19,499 nt of DNA from Thermoanaerobacterales bacterium (GTDB lineage: Bacteria; Bacillota; Thermosediminibacteria; Thermosediminibacterales; Tepidanaerobacteraceae), in assembly GCA_012839145.1 (NCBI GenBank), contig DUNY01000043.1, positions 1-19,499 of the forward strand. Direction: 5' to 3'. Positions 1 through 6,526 of this stretch are shown piece after piece. Within the stretch, counting starts at the first letter, position 1. The number at the start of each line of letters is the position of its first letter. A model generated the notes under the pieces. It was not told where the DNA came from. It did not search any database and worked only from the letters and a program-made list of their open reading frames with translations. Both the position numbers and the translations under genes were made by a program.

Positions 1-261
1 AAAGTATTTATTGTAGGAGGAGTGGACGGACCGTTTACCTTTGGTTTAAATCCACTTACACAAGGCTCCAAGGGGGCTGATGTAGTAGAAGTGCAAAAGC
101 GTCTTTCAGGATACGGTTTTTACAATGGACCTTATGACGGCATTTATGAATACAAAACCAAAGAAGCTGTTATGGCCTTTCAAAAAGCCAACGGACTTGA
201 TCCCTCCGGGAATGTAGATGCAGCCACGTATGAAGCCCTAGGAATTTTTCTTTTTGAATAA
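1..261 (+). CDS. Peptidoglycan-binding domain protein, 3' part (5' end outside window)
   Basis: The reading frame is open from the first base, giving 86 residues before the TAA at 259-261. Residues about 22-81 form one PG_binding_1 repeat: GSKGADVVEVQKRL, then YDGIY, then KEAVMAFQKANGL and a TYEALG ending. This three-helix fold binds cell-wall peptidoglycan and usually sits at one end of a wall hydrolase, a protease or a spore-coat enzyme. A GTG at 22 could be read as a start, but the GGAGG before it is only 1 base away, too close to act as a ribosome site, and the frame continues upstream without a stop. I therefore treat it as the C-terminal end of a longer protein whose catalytic part, if any, is not visible. 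It converges on the HAD gene with only 4 bases between stop codons. Confidence 0.75.
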   Translation, partial: KVFIVGGVDGPFTFGLNPLTQGSKGADVVEVQKRLSGYGFYNGPYDGIYEYKTKEAVMAFQKANGLDPSGNVDAATYEALGIFLFE

Positions 262-265
262 CTTT

Positions 266-919
266 TTATTTTAGCAGTTTGAAAAGATCAGTGGGTGTTT
301 CTATTAGTACATCAGCACCGTTTTTTCGTAGCTCATCAGCCTCTCTGAAACCCCAGAGGACTCCGACAGCATGCATGCCGGCAGCCTTTGCTGTGGTCAT
401 GTCAATACCTGTATCACCTAAGTATAAAAATTCTTTCGGAGGAATGTTTAAAAGGCTTGCTATTTCCAGAGCTCCTGCAGGGTCGGGCTTCCTCGGAACA
501 CTGGTCCTTTCCCCTAAGACAGCATCAAAACTCCAACGTTCCAACAGCTTTTCCACTACCAATAACGTAAATTCATGAGGTTTGTTTGAAAGCACTGCCA
601 GTTTGTATCTTAATGTTGTAAGCCTATCCAATAACTCAGGAATGCCTGTATAGGGTTGAGTAGTATCAGCCCACATTTTACCGTATGTTTCCTTCACTAA
701 CTCATGGCAGTGTCTTACATAGGATTCTTCTCTTTTGTTAGGTGGAAGAGTTCTCAATGCAAGGTTGTACATTCCGTTACCAACAAAGTATTTATATTTT
801 TCTCTGTCATGAATAGGTAGCCCTTGACTTTTGAGTACATGATTCATAGAATTGGCCAAATCTTCAAGAGTATCAAGCAAAGTACCGTCAAGGTCAAAAA
901 TAACTGCTTTATATTTCAC
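266..919 (-). CDS. HAD-superfamily phosphatase, phosphoglycolate phosphatase-like
   Basis: A 217-residue haloacid dehalogenase-family hydrolase of the Gph/PpaX type, likely a cytosolic phosphomonoesterase (phosphoglycolate or pyrophosphate are typical substrates). All four motifs are present: motif I FDLDGTLLDT with nucleophile D9 and acid/base D11, motif II S111 in LSNKPHE, motif III K144 in RKPDP, and motif IV GDTGIDM at 168-174 for Mg2+ binding. A helical cap lies between motifs I and II, and the length fits the family. I chose the GTG at 919 as start because GAGGGG (927-932) precedes it by 7 bases; the ATG at 934, five codons upstream, has no ribosome site. The exact substrate cannot be told from sequence. 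It converges on the peptidoglycan-binding gene and diverges from the cation-efflux gene. Confidence 0.9.
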   Translation of the reverse strand: MKYKAVIFDLDGTLLDTLEDLANSMNHVLKSQGLPIHDREKYKYFVGNGMYNLALRTLPPNKREESYVRHCHELVKETYGKMWADTTQPYTGIPELLDRLTTLRYKLAVLSNKPHEFTLLVVEKLLERWSFDAVLGERTSVPRKPDPAGALEIASLLNIPPKEFLYLGDTGIDMTTAKAAGMHAVGVLWGFREADELRKNGADVLIETPTDLFKLLK

Positions 920-981
920 AAACACACCCCTCATCGGTTCAAATTGTTCTATCTAATGGATTGTTGCTAATATCTTCTTAA

Positions 982-1010
982 ACAATAGACTATTTTTCGT
1001 TTTTTTTCAA
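982..1010 (-). promoter_or_regulatory. Probable sigma-A promoter of the HAD phosphatase gene
   Basis: On the minus strand TTGAAA (1005-1010) is followed after 17 bases by TATTGT (982-987), about 63 bases before the chosen GTG start. The hexamers are close to consensus, but the region is AT-rich, so a chance match is possible. Confidence 0.4.
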
Positions 1011-1068
1011 CCCTGTACGTCCGTGTTCTACCGGTTTCATGATTTATTTTAATGAGCTATTTTTTATC

Positions 1069-1097
1069 TTGACTAAGATAAGCAATCTGTGTTATCA
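1069..1097 (+). promoter_or_regulatory. Probable sigma-A promoter of the cation-efflux gene
   Basis: TTGACT (1069-1074), a 17-base spacer, then TTATCA (1092-1097). Transcription would start near 1104, giving a leader of about 147 bases before the efflux gene's ATG. The hairpins in that leader are described separately. Confidence 0.55.
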
Positions 1098-1111
1098 TTC
1101 TAATGAGAACA

Positions 1112-1185
1112 GACTCCTTTATAAGAGTCGGGCGTTTTTGCAGCAAGTTTTGATGACTTGTGGGACTCAACCCACAAGTTTTTTT
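1112..1185 (+). promoter_or_regulatory. Attenuator-like leader with terminator and competing hairpin, upstream of the cation-efflux gene
   Basis: The stem ACTTGTGGG (1156-1164) and CCCACAAGT (1171-1179), with a 6-base loop and six Ts (1180-1185), is a strong intrinsic terminator placed between promoter and gene. CAAGT (1144-1148) can instead pair with ACTTG (1156-1160), which is the 5' arm of the terminator, so it could act as an anti-terminator. Upstream GACTC (1112-1116) pairs with GAGTC (1125-1129), and that GAGTC is also complementary to GACTC (1164-1168) in the terminator loop. These mutually exclusive pairings suggest a transcription-control switch. I do not recognise a known riboswitch class in the roughly 50 bases before the terminator. 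The alternative is a plain terminator of an unseen short transcript. Confidence 0.6.
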
Positions 1186-1250
1186 ATACTAGTAACAGTT
1201 TTGTATCAAAGAAAGCCCTGATTTATAAACTTATTGTGGAGGTAATCATT

Positions 1251-2153
1251 ATGAACACTGAAAAGGGTAATGATAGGATTAGACAAATTAATAAGGTGCT
1301 TTGGATTATTCTCTGCCTGAATTTCGCCGTTTCAATAATGAAACTTATCGTCGGTTACACTATATCATCAGCCAGTATGGTTGCCGATGGTTTTCATTCC
1401 TTTTCGGATGCCAGTTCAAATATAGTAGGGCTGGTTGGAACTGCTTTGGCTGCAAAACCTGCCGATGAATGCCATCCTTACGGACATAAAAAATTTGAAA
1501 CTTTTACTGCAATAGGAATAGCCTTGTTGCTTTTTATAGTAAGCACCAACATTATAAAAAGCGGTATAGCTAAACTGACTAACCCTATTGTACCGCAGGT
1601 TGATGCCAATAGTTTCATAGTAATGATTATAACAATGGCTATAAACATCTTTGTCATAATTTATGAAACGCGTGAAGGTAAAAGACTTCACAGTGATATT
1701 CTTATTTCCGATGCTATTCATACTAAAAGTGATGTTTATGTTTCATTGTCAGTTATACTGAGCTTGATTGCCGTCAAACTTGGTTACCCCATTCTTGATC
1801 CGATTATTTCTTTCATTATATCAATCGCTATTATAAAAGCAGCCGTTGAAATTCTGGTAAATTCCAGCAAGGTATTATGCGATGCAGCAGTAATAGACCC
1901 GGAAGAAGTGATCGCATTGGTGTCTCAAATTGAAGGTGTTTTAGATTGTCACCGGGTTCGTTCCCGGGGAAGGGAAGATGATTTTTCCTTAGACCTGCAC
2001 ATACTGGTAGACCCCAAGATGTCAGTGGGCGAATCCCATGAGCTGCATCATTTGATTGAAGAAGAGATCAGGAGACATTTTACAGGGGTCCATTACATCG
2101 ATATCCACATAGAACCGATTACATCAAATGAAACTTCAACAGATTTATCTTAG
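1251..2153 (+). CDS. Cation diffusion facilitator (CDF) family metal efflux protein
   Basis: A 300-residue inner-membrane transporter expected to export a divalent metal in exchange for protons. About six membrane segments fill residues 14-205. The intramembrane metal site is visible as HSFSD (H49, D53) in the second segment and HTKSD (H157, D161) in the fifth, an HxxxD/HxxxD arrangement more like zinc-type CDFs than the DxxxD/DxxxD of manganese types. The HPYGH motif (75-79) follows the second segment. The cytoplasmic C-terminal domain (about 206-292) has the ferredoxin-like DLHILVDP and HYIDIHIEP strands with several histidines. The start is the ATG at 1251, preceded by GGAGGT (1238-1243) at 7 bases; a longer frame from 1158 would run through the terminator hairpin. 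Monocistronic. The leader suggests control by premature termination, possibly by the metal itself (inference). Confidence 0.93.
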   Translation: MNTEKGNDRIRQINKVLWIILCLNFAVSIMKLIVGYTISSASMVADGFHSFSDASSNIVGLVGTALAAKPADECHPYGHKKFETFTAIGIALLLFIVSTNIIKSGIAKLTNPIVPQVDANSFIVMIITMAINIFVIIYETREGKRLHSDILISDAIHTKSDVYVSLSVILSLIAVKLGYPILDPIISFIISIAIIKAAVEILVNSSKVLCDAAVIDPEEVIALVSQIEGVLDCHRVRSRGREDDFSLDLHILVDPKMSVGESHELHHLIEEEIRRHFTGVHYIDIHIEPITSNETSTDLS

Positions 2154-2170
2154 GATTATTTGTAAAAAAC

Positions 2171-2198
2171 AAGACCTCTGGCAGAATTTCAAGGTCTT
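2171..2198 (+). terminator. Weak hairpin after the cation-efflux gene
   Basis: AAGACCT (2171-2177) pairs with AGGTCTT (2192-2198), 17 bases after the stop codon. The following ATTGTCTTAATTT is a poor T-tract, so termination may be inefficient. Confidence 0.4.
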
Positions 2199-2232
2199 AT
2201 TGTCTTAATTTAACTTGACATTTTCTAATAAG

Positions 2233-2389
2233 TTAACTCATTAAAAATCCCTTAATAATTTGTTTCCATAGCATTACAAATGTACCAGCATTGATAAGTG
2301 CACCAGCAGCTAAGGTTTTTACAGTGAATTGCTGTTGCAAGGTTAGAATTTACACCCTTTATGCCAATTTTAGCAAGAATTGAGGTCAT
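2233..2389 (-). pseudogene. Decayed remnant of an EamA-family (DMT) transporter
   Basis: Two fragments in different minus-strand frames recall a short, roughly 140-residue EamA-type membrane transporter. From 2389 to 2327 the frame reads MTSILAKIGIKGVN followed by SNLATAI, matching the conserved segment near the N-terminus of such proteins. From about 2326 to 2233 another frame reads VKTLAAGALINAGTFVML and then a short tail and stop, which looks like the last membrane helix. The middle, roughly 70 codons, is missing, and the frame changes at the junction. The usual N-terminal residues cannot be followed clearly upstream of 2389. No ribosome site precedes the internal ATG. Identification rests on my memory of the family consensus. 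Confidence 0.55.
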
Positions 2390-2744
2390 GAGTTTAAATA
2401 ACAATATACAAAAAACACGGAAAGAGAAGTTTTAATATTTCTATGCCCCAGTTTGGGTAAATTGATTTTATCCATTGATAACACTAGACTAATCATCTCG
2501 CAAAACGAATAAAATTTACAGAACACATCAAATGTCCAACGATTTTATTCTATCATATATCATAATATTATGTAAGCATTGCTAAATTGTTGTTAGATAC
2601 TCATATAAAACAGTAATAAGAAAAAATATCGCTTGCCTCTTCCGGCAAAAGTCTATCAAATATAACGTCTTTAACTCACAATAGCGTTAGTTCCTGCCTT
2701 TTTATTTAGTACCTGCTTTTGGACATCGAAATGGCCCCGGAGAA
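2390..2744. other. AT-rich intergenic stretch without a recognisable gene
   Basis: No convincing coding region on either strand. The only structure noted is an inverted repeat, GAATAAAAT (2507-2515) and ATTTTATTC (2542-2550), enclosing a smaller ACAT-CAA-ATGT hairpin. The part next to the transporter remnant may be further decayed gene sequence. Confidence 0.5.
2507..2550. repeat. Inverted repeat, 9-bp arms
   Basis: GAATAAAAT at 2507-2515 is perfectly complementary to ATTTTATTC at 2542-2550, with a nested ACAT/ATGT hairpin in the 26-base loop. No gene is attached. It could be a small structured RNA element, the relic of a mobile repeat, or chance in AT-rich DNA. Confidence 0.4.
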
Positions 2745-2745
2745 C

Positions 2746-2783
2746 AAAAAACAGAGCATGGAAATTATATTCCTAAGCTCTGT
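2746..2783 (-). terminator. Intrinsic terminator of the tRNA-Leu gene
   Basis: On the minus strand ACAGAGC (2777-2783) pairs with GCTCTGT (2751-2757), followed by a run of Ts (2746-2751), about 15 bases after the tRNA 3' end. The 19-base loop contains a further GGAA/TTCC pairing. Confidence 0.8.
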
Positions 2784-2798
2784 TATCCTTGTCGTTTT

Positions 2799-2885
2799 TG
2801 GTGCCGAAGGCGGGATTCGAACCCGCACATCCTTGCGGACACTAGACCCTGAATCTAGCGCGTCTGCCAATTCCACCACTTCGGC
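2799..2885 (-). tRNA. tRNA-Leu (anticodon CAG)
   Basis: An 87-base tRNA gene with the 3' CCA encoded. The acceptor stem GCCGAAG pairs with CTTCGGC, followed by A and CCA. The anticodon arm is CTAGA, loop TTCAGGG, TCTAG, giving anticodon CAG, which reads CUG leucine codons. The variable arm GTGTCCGCAAGGATGT is long, as expected for a class II leucine tRNA, and the T arm carries GGTTCGAATCC. The gene stands alone with its own promoter and terminator. Confidence 0.97.
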
Positions 2886-2918
2886 ACATGGGTTTTTTGT
2901 GCATCAAATGCACTAATT

Positions 2919-2947
2919 ATATTACCATATCACATGCAATAATTCAA
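2919..2947 (-). promoter_or_regulatory. Promoter of the tRNA-Leu gene
   Basis: On the minus strand TTGAAT (2942-2947) is followed after 17 bases by TAATAT (2919-2924), about 34 bases upstream of the mature tRNA 5' end. A short palindrome, GTGCAT-CAA-ATGCAC (2900-2914), lies between them. Confidence 0.55.
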
Positions 2948-3024
2948 GAGCCCATACGATTATTTTATGATTGTTATCTAGGGAAGTCAAACATTTGTGA
3001 CACGGCCTCATAAATATTAGCTTT

Positions 3025-3059
3025 AAAAAAGCCTGCACTGTTATTGTGCAGGCTTTTTT
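3025..3059 (-). terminator. Strong, bidirectional-looking terminator after the SLH protein gene
   Basis: GCCTGCAC (3031-3038) pairs with GTGCAGGC (3046-3053) around a 7-base loop. The stem is flanked by six As on the left and six Ts on the right, so it can stop transcription in both directions. It lies about 27 bases past the SLH gene's stop codon and ends the long leftward gene set. Confidence 0.9.
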
Positions 3060-3085
3060 GATGTCATTCTTATCAGCAATAGATA

Positions 3086-5119
3086 TTACTCAACCAAGTC
3101 GATTAATCTTTGCAGCATAACTGCTACTTCAGCACGGGTAGCAATGCCTTGGGGATCTATACAGTTGTCATACTTGCCGGTAACTATACCATTACCGACT
3201 GCCCATTTCATTGCATCGACCGCATAAGCAGACATGCTGGCGTTATCGCTGAAGTCGCTCAAATCTCCGCTAATGTCATTGACAATGTTTTTGTACTGTG
3301 CATACTGATACAAAATGGTTGCTAATTGTTCGCGAGTAACATCGTTAGTCGGTGCAAAGGTGCTCTTCGTAGTGCCCTTGACAATGCCATTAGCAGCAGC
3401 CCAGGATACTGCATCGAAATACCAGGTGTCAGGCGAAACATCAGTGAATTTGCTAGATTCTGCTTTCTGCATTCCGTCGTAACGGTGTAATACTGTAACT
3501 AACATAGCTCGAGATGTTTTTTCTTCCGGTGCAAATCTGGTATCAGAAACACCGTTGAGCAGCTTGCGTAATACAACCGCATCAATGGAATCCTTGGCCC
3601 AATGATTTGCAATATCGACAAAGCTGCTGTCGGTGGTTGCTGCACCAAAACCACGAATCCAATCTACATTCCATTCAAGCTTGGTACCTGCATATTTATC
3701 GGCATGCTTTTCATAATACTTCATACCTTCGGCCAGCTTAGCTTCGAAATCCTTGCTGCTGTAATTACTTAAATCTGTAGTGACCTTGTCCGGCAGGGAG
3801 GCATTCTGAAAGTTAGCTGAAATTGCAGACTGCAAGGCATTAGCATCAGTCAAATGATAAAAGTTTTCATAAAAGAAAGCCGCTGCATGTATTGGATTAA
3901 AGCCCAGATCATCGAAGTAGATGAAACCCTGATATACGCCAAAACCCAATGCGTTTTCCGTGGAATTCATAATGATTCCGTAAACAGCATTAGGGTTAGT
4001 AGCATAGATAGTAGGAATATCATCTTTATTGATTTTGTAAGTGTCGACCAACATTGTGACAAATTCATCTTCAGTCATAACAGCACCCTGGGTGCCGGAT
4101 ATAAATATTACGTCCGCTTTTGTCAATTCCTGAGCGGTCAACTTATACGCAGGTGTTTCGGCTGTACCCACATTTTTTATATTTAACTTCTCTATGATAT
4201 TGGTTGTAGTAGTTTCTACATATTCGGCAGCTCTAGTAGATCCAGCAGTTCCAGAGGGTACATTGCTGTTAAATGCAGTAAAAGTCCCATCACCTAAGTC
4301 CTTAGGGTCTATAATAGCAACAGTCTTTTTTTGTATGCCCTTGGATTCAAGTTGTGAAAGAATATAGAATTGAATACCCTTGATGTATTTTTCGTAATTA
4401 CCGGCGATTATTGTTGGATCGCCATAACGAGCTGTTTTTTTACCATTGCTCTCCACAATAATTTCCTGCATTTCCATTGCTAAGTTTTGTAGCGCAGAAA
4501 TCATATCATAGGTAGTGGTAATCTGATAGGCCACCAGCCTAGGGTTATAATCATTGTTGGGGTCATCGTCCTTATTTTCCGGTAAATCTGCAATCAACTC
4601 TACATATGTGCCGCCATCAGCAGCAGCGCCGGTACCAAACAAGATGTCAGGTCGACGCACTAGCGATATCGAAGTGCCATATTCCGGTACGATGGTGGTG
4701 TCAGCCTGGAATGGATTGCCGGTTGCAGTATCATAGACATGATCAGCAGAGAGGGTCTTACCATAGGCAGCAGCATATGTATTATAAAAATAGTTATAAA
4801 TATATGGGTCGGGGTTTGCATTAGCACTAGAGCCAAAAACACCTAGCATTGGCTTAGTTTTAGCTAATTCGAATACTTCAGCAGCTGTCTTTCCCGTCGA
4901 GTCGACCAGCTTAGCAGAAGTGACTAAGTTTGCACCTAAAAATTCCGGAGCAGTTTGTGCGGCACGGTGCGCGGCCACTGTCACGACACTCTTGTCTACC
5001 ACCATAGGTGAGGTGGGATGGGTCCAAGTTGCGTCGGCTGCGCCAGCAACGCTCGCCATGAAAAATATAAGTGTCAAGACTACTAACAAACTGATTAGAT
5101 ATTCTTTTTTCTTAAACAT
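3086..5119 (-). CDS. SLH-anchored, substrate-binding-protein-like surface protein
   Basis: A 677-residue exported protein. Residues 1-27 are a signal peptide ending in AGA. Residues about 498-677 hold three S-layer homology domains (SSFVDIANHW, SKFTDVSPDT and DFSDNASMSA starts, with TSRA, TREQ and TRAE motifs), which bind secondary cell-wall polymer. The body (about 60-490) resembles periplasmic binding proteins of iron/cobalamin type: an RPDILFG strand, a helical TTYDMISALQNLAMEMQEI stretch, and a C-lobe signature IYATNPNAV, STENALGFG and FFYENFYHLTD. The last part matches in order the VNPSGAASW, SVESIIEPI and FYRKFYRYELS signature of the lipoprotein encoded at 12915-14627. It is likely a wall-fixed capture protein feeding the same importer (inference). 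The ATG is preceded by AAGGAGG. It is the last gene of the set, separated by 65 bases that contain a promoter-like region. Confidence 0.85.
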   Translation of the reverse strand: MFKKKEYLISLLVVLTLIFFMASVAGAADATWTHPTSPMVVDKSVVTVAAHRAAQTAPEFLGANLVTSAKLVDSTGKTAAEVFELAKTKPMLGVFGSSANANPDPYIYNYFYNTYAAAYGKTLSADHVYDTATGNPFQADTTIVPEYGTSISLVRRPDILFGTGAAADGGTYVELIADLPENKDDDPNNDYNPRLVAYQITTTYDMISALQNLAMEMQEIIVESNGKKTARYGDPTIIAGNYEKYIKGIQFYILSQLESKGIQKKTVAIIDPKDLGDGTFTAFNSNVPSGTAGSTRAAEYVETTTTNIIEKLNIKNVGTAETPAYKLTAQELTKADVIFISGTQGAVMTEDEFVTMLVDTYKINKDDIPTIYATNPNAVYGIIMNSTENALGFGVYQGFIYFDDLGFNPIHAAAFFYENFYHLTDANALQSAISANFQNASLPDKVTTDLSNYSSKDFEAKLAEGMKYYEKHADKYAGTKLEWNVDWIRGFGAATTDSSFVDIANHWAKDSIDAVVLRKLLNGVSDTRFAPEEKTSRAMLVTVLHRYDGMQKAESSKFTDVSPDTWYFDAVSWAAANGIVKGTTKSTFAPTNDVTREQLATILYQYAQYKNIVNDISGDLSDFSDNASMSAYAVDAMKWAVGNGIVTGKYDNCIDPQGIATRAEVAVMLQRLIDLVE

Positions 5120-5145
5120 GTTGTCCTCCTTAAATATTTGTTTTT

Positions 5146-5171
5146 ATTATAATTGCATAAACAATTATGCA
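5146..5171 (-). promoter_or_regulatory. Promoter -10 with adjacent palindromic operator for the SLH protein gene
   Basis: On the minus strand TATAAT (5146-5151) lies 26 bases upstream of the SLH gene's ATG. Just upstream is a perfect inverted repeat, TGCATAA-N4-TTATGCA (5154-5171), covering the -35/spacer region. No good -35 hexamer is seen, so a regulator bound there could be an activator, or the palindrome could be a repressor site. It does not fit the Fur, Zur or MntR consensus sites that I know. Confidence 0.5.
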
Positions 5172-5184
5172 CTTTTTAAAATGA

Positions 5185-6522
5185 CTATAAAACAAAGAAG
5201 TTAAGAGCGTAGCGAAATGGGCCTAAATAAGCTTTGCAATTTTTATAAAATCCCTGATGAAAGGATAGGTATAATTCGTATTCCGTATCACTTACCTCTA
5301 TATCGCCGTAATTAGCTTTTATATATATCTCAGTAAGGCTTTTCATATCAGCCTTACCTTGTGTGAAATACTTTAGTCGACGAGCGCTTCTACTCACATA
5401 TTCCAGAGGTGTATCAGATTTTCTTTTTTCAAGTCCAAGCCATTTGAATTTCTGTAGGTAAAAATGATAAAAATCAATCACTTGGTTTTTTTTGTTCTTT
5501 TGTAGAGTTTTTTGATACCAGTACCTGCGCATCAAAAGTTTGCTTAATACCATTGCCGCTATGACCAGCGGGATGGCGATTATCGAATAGTAGTTTGTAA
5601 GAAAGCGCTGAGCATACTTGATTGCATAAAACGATTGCTGATTATTTTGGGGATCTATACGATCAATTTGGTGATCAGATGACATCCGGTCTAGTTGGAG
5701 GTTTTCGTCGTGAGTCTGTAACCTATCCGTCGGATCCTCGCCCTGTTTTTGCGAGGTACGCTTAGTATCGTCAGTACGTTGAGTGCTTTGTTCAGGGTCA
5801 ATCAAGATGCGCTTAGATGATACCCCGGTTTTTTCAAGTACCTCTAAGGACTGAAGGCGGGTTATAAGCTTTAATTCTCGAGTGGGTAAGTCAAGTGGCT
5901 CTATTGCCACAGCGTAAATACCCAATCCTATGCCCACTGTCAGTGCCGTCAGCAGCCCTGCTATAGCAAAGAATGCTGCAAAGGACGTTTTTATCGTTAT
6001 GGTATGCAATACATTGTGTTGATATGTCTTACAGACCAGCATTGTAGCTGAAGCCCAAAGAAACAGCAGAAATCCCCAGAGAAAATGTTCATACCCAAGA
6101 AAAACCACCGCAGCCAGAATATTGCTACCCAGTATAAAAAGCAGCACAGCACCGGTCCTAGTCCGTGAAAGTAAGAAAACCAGAATTGCAAAAAAGACCA
6201 CAATGGTATAATATACATGGCTATTTGCCTCTGGATCAGTGGGTAAGGTAGCAAAAATCTGATTTCTCTTGATATAAAATAATGCAAGCGTCACTACTGC
6301 AATAAAAGCAACGATAGAAACGGCGATAGTTCTTTTGTTATAGCTGCACAGGAACAAAATCAAAAAAATCGGTAGCATCACTACAAACAACCACATACCA
6401 TTGACCGCCAGATCAGCGGGAAGATAAAAAGCCTGAAAAACATTGATCGTTAGGCTTGTTGTCATCAATATACACAGAACATAGTCCCATGTGCTATATT
6501 TTAAATACTTTAGCAGTTCCAT
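5185..6522 (-). CDS. TgpA-like multispanning membrane protein without a transglutaminase domain (DUF4129-like C-terminus)
   Basis: A 445-residue membrane protein with about seven N-terminal hydrophobic segments (roughly 14-205), a hydrophilic stretch at 207-308, one more membrane segment (309-331) and a cytoplasmic tail. The tail (350-434; KWLGLEKRKSDTPLEYV, then LTEIYIKANYGD) matches the DUF4129-like end of TgpA-type transglutaminases, which normally sit beside MoxR and DUF58 genes. In those proteins a Cys-His-Asp transglutaminase domain fills the loop before the last membrane segment. Here that loop is only about 100 residues, is rich in Gln, Asp and Arg, and has no cysteine, so the enzyme domain is absent. 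It starts 4 bases after the DUF58 gene, with its GAAGG ribosome site inside that gene's end, so the two are co-translated. A structural or scaffold role is inferred. Confidence 0.75.
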   Translation of the reverse strand: MELLKYLKYSTWDYVLCILMTTSLTINVFQAFYLPADLAVNGMWLFVVMLPIFLILFLCSYNKRTIAVSIVAFIAVVTLALFYIKRNQIFATLPTDPEANSHVYYTIVVFFAILVFLLSRTRTGAVLLFILGSNILAAVVFLGYEHFLWGFLLFLWASATMLVCKTYQHNVLHTITIKTSFAAFFAIAGLLTALTVGIGLGIYAVAIEPLDLPTRELKLITRLQSLEVLEKTGVSSKRILIDPEQSTQRTDDTKRTSQKQGEDPTDRLQTHDENLQLDRMSSDHQIDRIDPQNNQQSFYAIKYAQRFLTNYYSIIAIPLVIAAMVLSKLLMRRYWYQKTLQKNKKNQVIDFYHFYLQKFKWLGLEKRKSDTPLEYVSRSARRLKYFTQGKADMKSLTEIYIKANYGDIEVSDTEYELYLSFHQGFYKNCKAYLGPFRYALNFFVL

Positions 6523-6526
6523 AAGC

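Noticed and set aside
1104..1185. NiCo or yybP-ykoY (manganese) riboswitch upstream of the efflux gene
   Set aside because: The leader is too short and I cannot find the conserved loops of either class. Kept only as an unassigned attenuator.
1158..1250. N-terminal extension of the cation-efflux protein by 31 residues
   Set aside because: It would be encoded by the terminator hairpin and has no ribosome site; the ATG at 1251 has an ideal GGAGGT.
2719..2916. 65-residue open frame with an EGGIRTRT start
   Set aside because: It is a read-through of the antisense strand of the tRNA-Leu gene, a well-known annotation artefact.
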